The notes beneath the pieces are model-generated. The model was not told the origin of the DNA. It saw only the letters and a program-made list of their open reading frames with translations, and ran no database searches. From the NCBI RefSeq assembly GCF_963678635.1, contig NC_087062.1, forward strand, positions 2,854,001 through 2,918,000: a DNA stretch of 64,000 bases. Direction: 5' to 3'. Each line of letters opens with the position of its first letter. Position 1 is the first letter of the stretch. A program made the translations under genes and the position numbers. This document shows, piece by piece, positions 48,291 through 58,133 of the stretch. The DNA is from Symsagittifera roscoffensis (lineage: Eukaryota; Xenacoelomorpha; Acoela; Convolutidae).

Positions 48291-50639
48291 TCCAAAAGCA
48301 GTTTCGTAGATGCTCTGAACCCGAGTTGAGCAGACTTTTTTCAATTTTTTTCTGGTTGATTGGATCGAAAACTTAATTTAAACTTTTCTTTAAATCTGAC
48401 TTGGTACAGTATTTTGCCGATACTAATGGCATGCGAAAAATAATTTGAACTTTTTCGGTCAGTGAATCATTTTTAGGAATTGAATGGGGGAAAATTGCAT
48501 AGGAGAGAAAATTGTCGCATTTGGAGCGAGTGCCGGAAACCTCTCCCCTGAACCCGCCGGAACCGAACCAGAGGGGGTGTGGCGCAAGTTGGCGTAATTT
48601 GGCGCAATGTGATATGTCAATCATTATTCATATACCCCCCCCCCCCAAAAAAAGCACCTCACCATACCTAAGCTAAACATGCTTACATATCACATGAAAA
48701 TTAAAGAGATATAGTATTTTTGTGCGTGGTTATAATTGTAGGTAGCTGACTTTTGGATACTGGGATATTGGGGATACTAGTTAGTTGGAGACGAAATAAA
48801 AGATAGAGAATTGTGTGATATAGGTGCGTATATAATTTGAGTACGCGGGAGGGGAGGAAGGAAATTTAGATAGAGTTGCGGGGATGAGAGCGGTATGGAA
48901 GATGGGACGGGGGATTGTGAGAGGCTCGTTGAGACACTTGACGTTTCCAGATCTTTTGTGGGGCTGTTACTTGTAATAAAAAAGTAATTTGCAAATATTG
49001 CGCTTTTTCATTACTCAAATTGAATCCCCACCATCTTAACCACCTTTATCACACTTGTCTCTAGACAGAATATTTCCACGTAAATTAAACACAGAAGGTG
49101 TATATAGATGTCGCACGATCGTTGATTGATAGCGTGCGAGTTTGACTAGTTAAAAATGCACGGGAATATTCAAATCTATTTCAAGTATACTGCTTTGATA
49201 AGCAAAATTACTTACTGATAGTTATAAGCAATCACTGATGAGACTTTAAAGCTTTTTGAGAGAGTAAGTTTTTGATAGATTCCGGCTCTTTTTCCTTCCC
49301 CTACCCCATTTGCAAAGTCAAATGAATGTTCGCATTGTCGGATTGTTATGAAAATTGACATGCGGACTAACTAAGCCATGACAAACATATTTGATCTTCC
49401 TACTCAGCCTTGTAAAATTATTCGTTACCCTATAAAATTGATGCTCATGCTAGAAGGAGGGGGGGGGGGGATGAGGAAAGGAAAAAGAGCCTAGATTCCT
49501 AAAAAAAACAGACTCTCAAAAATGATAATTCGGAAACTAGATACCGCAATTCGTTCGGTTGATATGTTTTCGCGAGTCATCGGAACAGTTTTAAGTTTTT
49601 GATTGACCGTTTGGATCAATAAATAATTTTCAAATTGGTTTTTAATCGTCAAAACTCAGTTTCATTACATTCCGAGTTTTGAACATTTAATTGTTTGTCC
49701 ATTCAAGGACATTGCAAGTCCATTCATTTATCACGAACCAAGCCCAGGATTGAAGTATGAAGCAAATTTATAGGATCGACCGCTTTAATTCCCTGACATT
49801 CGACCCACCAGCCATCCTAAGGGTCCTATCTTTGGTACTACTTTACAGCACTAATTTTTGCAGAGCAATCCTGAAATTTTTTTCTCGAAGCGTCTTCAGC
49901 TCAAATTCACACAATAAAGTTGAGTGCCAGTGCACATCAAAAAATTTGGTTTTCAGGTGAAAAACTTTGCAGGAAACGTTGACAAGTTGAGAAATGGAGA
50001 ATAATGTCTTTCTAATGCTTCAAATCAACACAGAAATTCACAACCATAGAAAACTTAAGAAGCGGCCGACAAATCTTTGAATCTGAAAAAATTTTAAAAT
50101 CATAATATAACAATAAATTAATTCCAAATAGGTTCACATTGATTGAAAAAATAAATGACCACTCGAAGAACCCAGTCTAAGATATCGTCGCTGGGAAAAT
50201 TATGCCTGTTCTCACACGTCTCTGAGCGCGAAAAAAAACTTGGTTTTAATTGGAATAGTAGTATAATACCACCATTGTTTTTGTTACGATGCTCAGTTTT
50301 TAAAATTATCAAAAATAAGAAAAAATGAAATTAATTACAAATTGGAAACGTTTGATGAGAAAGTATGCGTTAGAGAAAGGCGACATTATGAGAAAAGATT
50401 AGAATATTAATTTCATCAACTCATTATTTCATATTATTGTAGTCTCTAGAAACTTATGGAGAAAGTTGTTAATTTCATTCCGAGTCATTTTATAATTATT
50501 TCCAAAAGAAGTCGGCCGGAAAACAATTGTGAGACAGAAGCGTTTTAGTGTTCTTGTAATAATTGAAGACTTATGGTGTTTTTCGTGTTGATTACTATTT
50601 TTTTCGTTTAAGATTATGTTGCAATTTGAACAATTTATC
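48291..50639. other. Non-coding stretch
   Basis: Contains C and G homopolymer runs near 48636 and 49460, and a GC-richer patch 48500-48600. No gene seen. Confidence 0.45.
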
Positions 50640-52166
50640 TGATGTAATTACTTTGATAAGAGTCACATACTCTTATACACCGCTAACACGTTTATAGTGA
50701 ATTTTTAAGAGACCTTATATGGAAGATTTCTTACATATATTTTTTCCGCGAAAGTTACACTGATTCAAACTTTTTTTTCATGGTTAGGTTAAGACTCTAG
50801 TTATTCTGTTTTTATTGAGGTCAGTTTACTCTGGGTTCAATTTTGATGATCGACATATTATATAACAGCTTGAACGTATGTTTGCAAAAACTGGCTCAGT
50901 TGATGTTTCTTTAGAATCTTGAACCATTTATTAATGACTCCACAGAACTTATTTAGCTTGGTAATCGAACTTCAAAGTGGTCCTTGAATTTCAGCTTTTT
51001 TATTGAGAAACCAACCCAGTTATTTGAACATTGACTTCTGTCTTTATGTCTCTGTTGTTCATTTTAGATAAAAAATTGTTCTTTTCTTTCCGTTTTGTTA
51101 AGCTTACTGTTTTTGGTTTTATCCAAACTCAAAGTCAATTTGCTTTCGTTCAATCATTTTTTCGCTTTATCAATGTATTCTCATGGCTTACAATCAATAT
51201 CGATTTTTTTGATTGAGTTTTATTGGCTATGTCATTGGCATAGAGATAGGCATTTGCGTATTTTTAAATTTCGGTTTATCAATACTACAAAGATTGAAAA
51301 GAAGTGGTCCTACATTTAAACCTGTGCAACTCTTCAATTTAATTTTAACTTTCCTGTTTATTTCTATTGATACTTACAAACTGTCTACGTTCTCAAAAAA
51401 ATTTAACTAAATTATCATAAACCATTCCTCCTACACCCTATGCATAATTTTTCTGTAAAAGAAGCTTGTGGTCAACTGTATCAATTTCTTTTTATAGCAA
51501 GGGAAGTACACTGAGTTTCCATGGCTTGTTTGTCTCAATAAAATCTGATTTCTTGTTTTAGAGAAACAATAGCGTCAATTATATTACGTTTTTTTCTGAA
51601 TTCGAACTGAAATTGAGATAGTAGATTTTGCTGAGTAAACAAAAATATGCAATTCAGTGAGATAACCAACCTAGAAATTTGCCAAAAACGTGTAGAAAAA
51701 AAAAACGTTTTTAAATTGGAAGGTTCGATTTAATTTCCTATTATTTGTAAAGGGATCACAAAACGTTGCGTCTTTCAAACAAAATAGTCAGTTCTTGTTG
51801 GCAAGCTAGGCTGGAACAATGGCAGTCTAGGCTGGTATTCTTGGTTAAAGAGTTGGTTAGGTTCATTGGTTGTCACCTGTCTCAAAATCAATGTTTTTTT
51901 GTCATTTTTTGCTGTTTTGTCTGGGTGTGTTTGTAAAAATGCTCTTGCCAGTTTTTCGCTTACTTCGCACAATAATTGTAAATCAAATCTATATCCATGT
52001 TAATTTTCTCTGCGTTAAGACAATTGTTTTCCGTTGTTACTTTCAGATTGCCAATCACTCGGTCGATTACTTTTTGTTTTTTTTTGGGGCTTGCGTCTGT
52101 ATTTTTTCTGATATTGTGTTTTATTTTTTACCATCAATAATGTCCCAAAAACACTCTACAACCTAA
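50640..52166 (-). pseudogene. LINE ORF2, reverse transcriptase part
   Basis: Minus strand, read from 52166 down. EKLARAFLQTHPDKT (about 51960) is the linker before RT. The first catalytic region, a DTVDHKLLLQK-like motif, lies around 51455-51485. The catalytic YADD reads YAND at 51231-51242, so the first Asp of the pair is Asn. SKLTLSLDKTKNSKLN follows near 51090-51145, then ITKLNKFCGV, and ILKKHQLSQFLQTYVQAV near 50870-50930. This order is that of Jockey/CR1-type LINE RTs and matches the copy at 379-1990 motif for motif. Stops and frameshifts are numerous, so the element is dead. It continues upstream into endonuclease and ORF1. Confidence 0.8.
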
Positions 52167-52199
52167 TTTTTTTCTTTTGTCTTCAATCCTAATTCTCAT

Positions 52200-53049
52200 A
52201 AATATTATTTTGAGTCGAATTTTTTTGCTGGCAACTTTTCTCACCTGGTTGTCAAAAGGTCTTGCCTTCATTCAACCGATAAATTTATTTAAATTGTCAA
52301 TAAGCATTCCGTGAATTTGATTGCAGCCGTTCCCGTAGCTAAAATTGTTCGCTTTTTTTAAGATGTCAAAATTCAGTGGTCAAGCTGGTTTTTCAATTGT
52401 TCTAAAATATCTTTGATGATTGTCACACGCCAAACCTAAAAAATGAATAACCGAAAATTGATCTAAAATGTTTTTTTTTCAAGTTATCTCGCTTTTCAGA
52501 AATGAAAACAAAAAGTCAAAACTCATTTTTGATTTTTATTGTAAGCCTTCTCGGTTCATTGATGTTCATGTAGAAAAACTTTTTCCCCATCGTTAAGCTC
52601 ATAATTTGGGTACAGTTCAAGAAACAGGCGTACTTTTAATATTGAAGTCGCCTCGTACTATTTGATCTGAACCTGCGTCAACCACCATTTTATCAAAAGG
52701 ACTTTTTATTTGATAAGTTTCTCAATATTAAATGCACTTAGTGAAATGTACATAGCGCTCAAATTTCATTCAGTTTTACAGTTCAATTCCACTACATTAT
52801 CATTTGAATATTTTTGATGCTAAGTTTATACTTTAACTGGTATCGAGTATACTCACTCACGAAGATAGCTACAACTGCGCCTCTTTTCTTCGTACCAATA
52901 ATCTCAACGTTTTTTATCCTCTTACTTGAAACAATAGTTTTGTATCCTCCGGTTTTCGTTTCAACAATGTTTTTGTTGCACATATTGCCGCAGATATTCA
53001 AATTGAACTTACAACTCATCGACGTTTTTTTTTTGCACTGAGTAAACAT
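52200..53049 (-). pseudogene. LINE ORF2, APE-type endonuclease part
   Basis: Minus strand. The 85-codon ORF 53049-52792 has a KKRGAVVAIFVSEYTRYQL motif, equivalent to the rGGGVAIYV segment of LINE endonucleases. Downstream, 52638-52652 encodes GDFNI, the metal-binding GDFN motif. The endonuclease nicks target DNA for target-primed reverse transcription. The piece from 52600 to 52200 has only weak motif support but the right spacing. Frameshifts break it throughout. Confidence 0.72.
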
Positions 53050-53299
53050 TTTAAAGTAGAATAGTATTATTGGTTGTATCTCCTACAATGTCAGAGCTGG
53101 CTCACATCATTTGACATTGAAACTATGTAGAGCTTCCTTCCCTCGACCAGTTTGTGTCCAGCCTTATTGTTTGTTCTATTAAAAGATGTTTCAATACCAG
53201 TATCTTTTAATAATCACTTTACGCTACAACCCGAAACATTTTTTATTTGGAAAATCAGAAAGGGAATTAGCATCCATCTTTCAGAAAACTGTGTTAAAC

Positions 53300-54457
53300 A
53301 AAAGTAATTTTTTTTCTTCTATTCTATTATGCTTTTTTTCTTTTTGAGACATTTGTTTCTTGCGTAATTACAAGGACGCATCTTATGAGCGATTTTCAGA
53401 GCCCCTGTCTTGACCCAGAAGCTGCGTATCACATCAAACCAGAACGCTCTGCGTAACCAAAGGAAGGCTAAGAAAACCGGTGTTCCTGAGTTTGAAGTAT
53501 TCTTTAATGAAAGAAAGAAGAAGATAGAAAAAACAAATTATGCGCTTCGGAATTAAAAACTAAGCAACGCGGAGTTTTCTTGCTTGTTTTTGGTTGTTCT
53601 TCATTAAAAACAAATAGTTAAAAAGTCTCATAAACGTTTGAAAAAATCTGAACAATATTTGTTATTTAATTTCAATTCAGCTTCTGCTGGATTCAAACTT
53701 AATACAATCTTCTGATTGAGTGTTTGTGATACGGGAGTAGCTTCTCACTCGAAGCTTTATTACCCGCTGCATTAATACTATCAACGAATTGGTGCTTTAT
53801 GGATTTTTTCCAATTGATATAGATCATTTATAGAAGAGGCGTTAACAAGTTTCCACGGTTGTTTGGATCACTGATAGCCACTGATATCACATAGTTATTG
53901 GTAACTGTGTTCATACCACGTTTTGCTGCCTCTGATCTTATTTCGGCTTTTGTTGCAGAAACTCGTTCAAACACATGTTTCAGTTTTTTATTAAAAGATT
54001 ATGTTTCGCAGAATTCTTGTCGCGTAAAATATTTCATTTGTTTCCAGAAAGAGTGTGAGCTTGCAAATCACTGCTAGAAAGGTGCGAATAGTGTCTCCTG
54101 GTAGAATGTGTTAGGCCTATGTTTTATCGTATTCCAACAGTTTTCCCTCAAAAAAAAAAAAACGACCCACAAAAAATCGCAGTGTTTTATGAGTAAAGTT
54201 TGAAACTCTGCGTATATCAAACGGTGGGCTTAGAATAATTTGTCAACCCTTGCTGGTATACCACTTATAGACAATGTCCATGTTTTTTGAATTTTTTTGT
54301 AGAAGTTCAATAGACTTTTTTGTTCCTCGTTTATAGCTCTTAGTTTCACAACCTCGTTTAAAACATCATCTGATCTATCAAACTCAACTCTCAAGGATAC
54401 CCATCCGCATTGTTCCCCAACATTGGTATTCATAGTGTCGTCAACAATTGACTCCAT
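53300..54457 (-). pseudogene. LINE ORF1 remnant (RNA-binding protein)
   Basis: Minus strand. The ORF 54457-54230 has a charged, coiled-coil-like stretch (VLNEVVKLRAINEEQKSLL) followed by TLSISGIPARVD, which resembles the LxISGIP start of RRM-type LINE ORF1 proteins. Around 53500-53320 a TPVFLAFLWLRRAFW and LKIAHKMRPCNYARNK stretch resembles the later part of such ORF1s. Between them the frame is destroyed. Position directly upstream of the endonuclease supports the call; sequence similarity alone is modest. Confidence 0.5.
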
Positions 54458-54571
54458 AGCTTCATCGCTTTCGAAACTTCATAATCAGAGCTTTAAAACA
54501 AAGTTTATTTTTAAATTTTTCTAAGGTCCTCAGTAGAAATCCGAATTTCAGTTCAAATTCGTGCTTCTTAA

Positions 54572-54895
54572 TTGAAGGCCAACCGACTGTTTCTCAAACT
54601 CCAAAATGATTTGCCCGCCTCGAGAAAATACAATTTGCAATGTAACGAAGATAACTGGAAACTTCTAGAAGCCACAAAAACGGCATTTGCAAAAATTGAA
54701 CGCGGTTTTTGCGACAATCGAGCACTTTCTCGACTGTTTTTACTTTCAACGCAAAGTATTGCGCGTAAATTAGTGTTTGCGTCTAATTTATATAACTTTG
54801 CTGCGCAAAAGACTAGATCGAGTAGTTTTTTGTTTTTGCGAGCTGCAAATAAATTTATAACGTCGTGTCCTACAGCAGAACTTTGTGCTAATTGA
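54572..54895 (+). CDS. Unassigned 107-codon ORF
   Basis: Open for 107 codons with balanced amino-acid use and codons less A/T-driven than the surroundings (repeated GCG, CGA and ACG codons). The indicated start is a non-ATG codon, so if real it is an exon or internal fragment. The region is rich in Leu, Ala, Asn and Arg; I see no signal peptide, membrane helix or known motif. A TTTCAG acceptor-like site is at 54546-54551. It lies between the LINE 5' end and a SINE-like sequence, so it could be a transposon fragment. I do not recognise it. Confidence 0.25.
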   Translation: MKANRLFLKLQNDLPASRKYNLQCNEDNWKLLEATKTAFAKIERGFCDNRALSRLFLLSTQSIARKLVFASNLYNFAAQKTRSSSFLFLRAANKFITSCPTAELCAN

Positions 54896-54959
54896 TTAAA
54901 TATAAATTGCTCCTAATTAGATCTGACAAGTCTAAATTTTCAACTAGCCTGCATGATTT

Positions 54960-55160
54960 TTTGTGTTTAGCATTGTGGTAGGGCAAATTCTTAGATCGAT
55001 GTTCGATCCCCTGCCAAGATGGCACGTGAGGAAAAGCTTTCACTTGACTTGTACCTTCATTTTTGCCCCACGCCAAATTAACTGGAATGTGAAGGGATAA
55101 TAGCAATGGACTATATAGACCCTGAATAGGTTCTGCGTTTTACAGGTTCTGAAATTCCCT
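54960..55160 (+). repeat. Possible tRNA-derived SINE head
   Basis: TAGCATTGTGGTAGGGC (54968-54984) closely resembles a tRNA A box with D-arm, and TGTTCGATCCC (55000-55010) a B box. The boxes are about 10 bp closer than in a real tRNA gene and no anticodon arm fits between them, so this is not a functional tRNA. Internal Pol III boxes with an unrelated tail suggest a SINE. The right boundary is a guess. Confidence 0.35.
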
Positions 55161-55226
55161 GAAACAAAAAACAATAATATCATCATGATTGTGAAGAGAT
55201 GTGTATAAAATTACACATTATTTTCT

Positions 55227-55490
55227 TCAATACCTCTCAAATGTGATGACATCTGGTGTTAAGTCAGATAAACTTTCAAAGAACGTCTTGACATGTGATT
55301 TTTTTTGAAAAAAAAGAAACCTGAAATTATAACTCATTGCGAGGCCAAACTGGGTATTCTTAAATGCAAACAGATTTGTTTCTGCATGTCTGTGGGTCCC
55401 ATCCCGGTTGCAACACTTTGAACTTTTGTTATTGATTTTTGTTAGAGGAATCTCTTTCCAAGTTTTGTGGAATTTTCGAATAAACACCAC
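55227..55490 (-). pseudogene. Unassigned ORF with QFGLAMSYNFRF motif
   Basis: An 87-codon minus ORF. Its THRHAETNLFAFKNTQFGLA stretch (near 55395-55340) shares the QFGLAM-type peptide with readings at 24069-24086 and 24259-24276, and with EFGLAI at 33857-33869. The recurrence suggests a coding motif of a repeated, probably mobile, gene. No family was recognised. Confidence 0.3.
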
Positions 55491-55695
55491 GTAACGTTAG
55501 ACTTTTTGACTCATAAAATGAGTCGCGGAATCCGCCACGAGCGAATAGATTTAAAAAAATGAGGTATCATTGTACATTTTTAAGCCATTTTTCTCTTGAT
55601 TTCGCAGAAAAATCAATATCAGAAACAAGTAGTCTTGTTGCCTTGTCCAGCGTTTTCGCAGAATCTACGAAAATTCGAAATCACACAGTTTGGCC

Positions 55696-56073
55696 CAGGG
55701 GCGGATCCAGAATTTTCTCGAAGGCGGATTTTCAAAATTTTTCTTAAATTTTGTCGAGTTTTTTTAGGTTCACTAAATTGATTTTCTGAGCGCTTCCAAA
55801 GCACTAAAAAGACCCTGTTTTGGCCAAACTTTCTACGCCGCAGGCAAAACATTGAAAAAACAGGTCAAAAAGGCCGTTTTTGACACTTTTTAGAAAATTT
55901 TGACCAAAAAATTGCGTCCCACTTCCCTCTCAAAATTAGTTAATATTGGCGCCTAAGGCTCCTTTAAAAATTTCAGGGTCCGTCAGCTAAAATGGATATC
56001 TCAAAGGGGGACACTTTGGGTCGAATCCCTGAAGACGGGCGTCTGCCCCCTTCCCCTCCTAAATCCGCTACTG
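55696..56073 (+). mobile_element. hAT-like MITE, best complete copy
   Basis: 378 bp. It starts CAGGGGCGGATCC and ends AAATCCGCTACTG; these terminal inverted repeats agree at 9 of the first 11 positions. Octamers GTTTGGCC (55688-55695) and GTTTGGCA (56074-56081) flank it and match at 7 of 8, the 8-bp duplication typical of hAT elements. There is no coding capacity, so it needs a transposase from elsewhere. Internal landmarks are TTGCGTCCCACTTCCCTC, AATATTGGCGCCTAAGG and GGGTCCGTCAGC. Seven other copies occur in the window. Confidence 0.85.
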
Positions 56074-56081
56074 GTTTGGCA

Positions 56082-57812
56082 TCAGAAGTACGCAGAATGT
56101 TTACAGCGAAATAAAAAAATTTTGTACATTTTTAGATGCATTCGAGGCTTCTTTCTGTATAAGAAGCATATGTATCAAAAAATGCAAAAGTTGAAGAAAA
56201 AATGCAGAGAGAGTTAATTTTTATTCGAACAAAAGACAAAACCACACCTTCTAGGCGGCTCCAATTGAATAAAAACAAAACAGTCTTTTCCTGGGAACAA
56301 CATTTTGGGATCCCAATTTGAGCTCATCTCGCAAATTGACATGGAGTAATCGCAATCAGCGACTGGTCAGAGGAACCTGGGGATAGTCAGAATAGCCCAG
56401 AATAGCCCCCTCCCCCACTCCCAATCAGAGATGTGTTTTCTCACTGGTCGAACAATTGGGAAATGAGAGTTCATGCTGTGAGGAGGGAAGAGTAATTTGC
56501 AAATTATCAGCAGTAGCATTCGAATAGCAATTTATCAACTGCAAGTAGAAAAATTAAGTGAGAGAGAGAGAGAGGAAAGGTCATCAAGTAAAAGGTTATA
56601 TATAGAAACGTAGTTTTAATTGAGAATGCGTCTAAATTGAACCCTAGCTTACTTGACCCCATTCCCATCGATGATTTCACCAACTTGTTTGTCTAGGTTG
56701 TCGAAACTTAGCTTAGATCTTGAAGAGTATGAGGCTTTCGAATATACAGCTAACGGTTTTTTGGATCCTACGTTTTTGCGTTGAGAGGTTCAATTTTGTC
56801 AAATCAGGCATGCCGAAAAGACTTAAAATTGGGACGTTTTCTATTTTTATGATCGAGTTTGGTTCAAGATGTAGAAAAAAGGTTAGTGATGAATAAGCCA
56901 ATTACAAAGTGTTTTCTCACTATATTACGGAATATATATATTTTTAATTTCATGAAAAGTATGGGGGCATGATAATTGCTAATCGTTCACTAAGTCTAAT
57001 TCACTATTTTTTATTGAAATTGTTTCATGAAATTGACTAATCAATTTTTTCCATCAATTTTACACTTAGACGCTATCAAGTACTCTCAAATTAATTTGTT
57101 CACTCGGGTCTTTTAGGGTACAGGGAAAAGTGTACGTTGAAAAGGGGGGGGGGGGTGCGAAATACAGTCACTATGAATTACAAAAGGAGGGGAAAATTGG
57201 ATAATTTTGATTAATTCCTCCTAAGCAATCAAGGTACTATCAGCACTTTTTGAATTAGAAGACTTCACATGCCTAAGTTACTCTAACGGTTTTTCATCAA
57301 AACGCCTAATCAACTTTGCTCCTAAATCGAAATTTTAATTTTTATCAATGTCGGGTATTTAGAAAACGTTCAATAAACCGAAACGTGCTGAAGTCGAATG
57401 CTTACCGGAGTGAATTAGTCCTTAAGTGGGAACTTTTACCCTTTCAAAGATGCTTTAAACTTGAATTACTGAACTCCGTGATTACAAAACAGTCTTAAAT
57501 TGGCAGGTAACTACGTTTTTTACTAATAAAAGGCATCATAGGCTAGCCGGCCGTTCTGTTTTCTGGTTTAGAAGCGATGATCTGAACTTGTTTGTCCACT
57601 TTTTGCATCATCCTGTTTTTTATTGAGGTGCGGAGGAGCCTCGGACGCTTCGCTTGTCAACCGAGACCAATTTAGCCACTACATGCCTGTTGGGGTCTCC
57701 TAATAACAACCAATCTGAGAGACGTCATAGCCAACAGTTCCACTAACTTATTATGTTATTACTGGTATCACTGCGCTAACTCAACTGTTCGTCTGCAAGA
57801 CTCGAACAATCC
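56082..57812. other. Non-coding stretch
   Basis: Contains a GAGAGAGAGAGAG run near 56560, a G-run of about 14 at 57144-57157 and, from 57540, GC-richer sequence with CCGGCCG, GACGTCA (57722-57728) and other promoter-like motifs leading into the module at 57813. Confidence 0.45.
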
Positions 57813-57930
57813 CTCATAAGCAGAAGAACCGAATGATAGAAAGTTTTATTATCCAATCAGAATCGAGTAACCATAACTCGAAATAAATATGCGTGGAAAT
57901 TGGCCAGTTTTGGAAAATCAAAGGATGTTG
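57813..57930 (+). promoter_or_regulatory. CCAAT/TATA-like module, copy B
   Basis: Contains TCATAAG, GAATGATAGAAAG, ATCCAATCAGAATCGAGT, CTCGAAATAAATATGCGTGG, then CCAGTTTTGG, in the same order as 36261-36392 with two spacing changes. CCAATCAG is followed 26 bp later by the A/T-rich box, and a possible first exon begins about 90 bp after that box. Promoter function is inferred. Confidence 0.45.
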
Positions 57931-57977
57931 GTTGCTTGGGTTGTTGGGTTGTTTTTCGGCCATTTGGGTTTTCTGCC

Positions 57978-58133
57978 ATGAGAATAGCACTCTTCAGCGC
58001 CCGCCGCAGCCGCAATCAATTATTCACGAGTCTCGCGATGCACAGTCGTTCACGCCTTCTTTTGCGGGTTGCGTCAAACCGCAGACTGAAATTGAACCCG
58101 AATCCAGAGATTGAGGTGAAACTTGAGATTTAA
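57978..58133 (+). CDS. Possible short first exon or small ORF, Arg-rich N-terminus
   Basis: ATG at 57978 opens a 51-codon frame ending TAA at 58131. The first 40 residues have many arginines, serines and leucines and no acidic residue (MRIALFSARRSRNQL at the start), the composition of a mitochondrial targeting sequence. GAG|GTGAAA at 58113-58121 could be a 5' splice site, ending the exon in phase 0. The ORF is GC-richer than its surroundings and follows the CCAAT/TATA-like module. An overlapping frame from a GTG at 57893 is also open for 73 codons, so chance openness in GC-rich sequence is a real alternative. No downstream exon was identified. Confidence 0.27.
   Translation: MRIALFSARRSRNQLFTSLAMHSRSRLLLRVASNRRLKLNPNPEIEVKLEI

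Larger units (their letters stand above)
50640..54460 (-). mobile_element. Nearly full-length decayed LINE
   Basis: ORF1 remnant, endonuclease and RT lie in the expected order over about 3.8 kb on the minus strand. Ends are approximate: no poly(A) tail or target-site duplication was recognised. Confidence 0.7.

Noticed and set aside
54968-55010. tRNA gene
   Set aside because: A and B boxes are present, but the spacing leaves no room for an anticodon stem-loop and the acceptor ends do not pair.
57893-58114. 73-codon ORF with a hydrophobic N-terminus as a secreted protein
   Set aside because: It begins with GTG rather than ATG, and the overlapping ATG frame at 57978 is equally plausible; not enough to support a second call.
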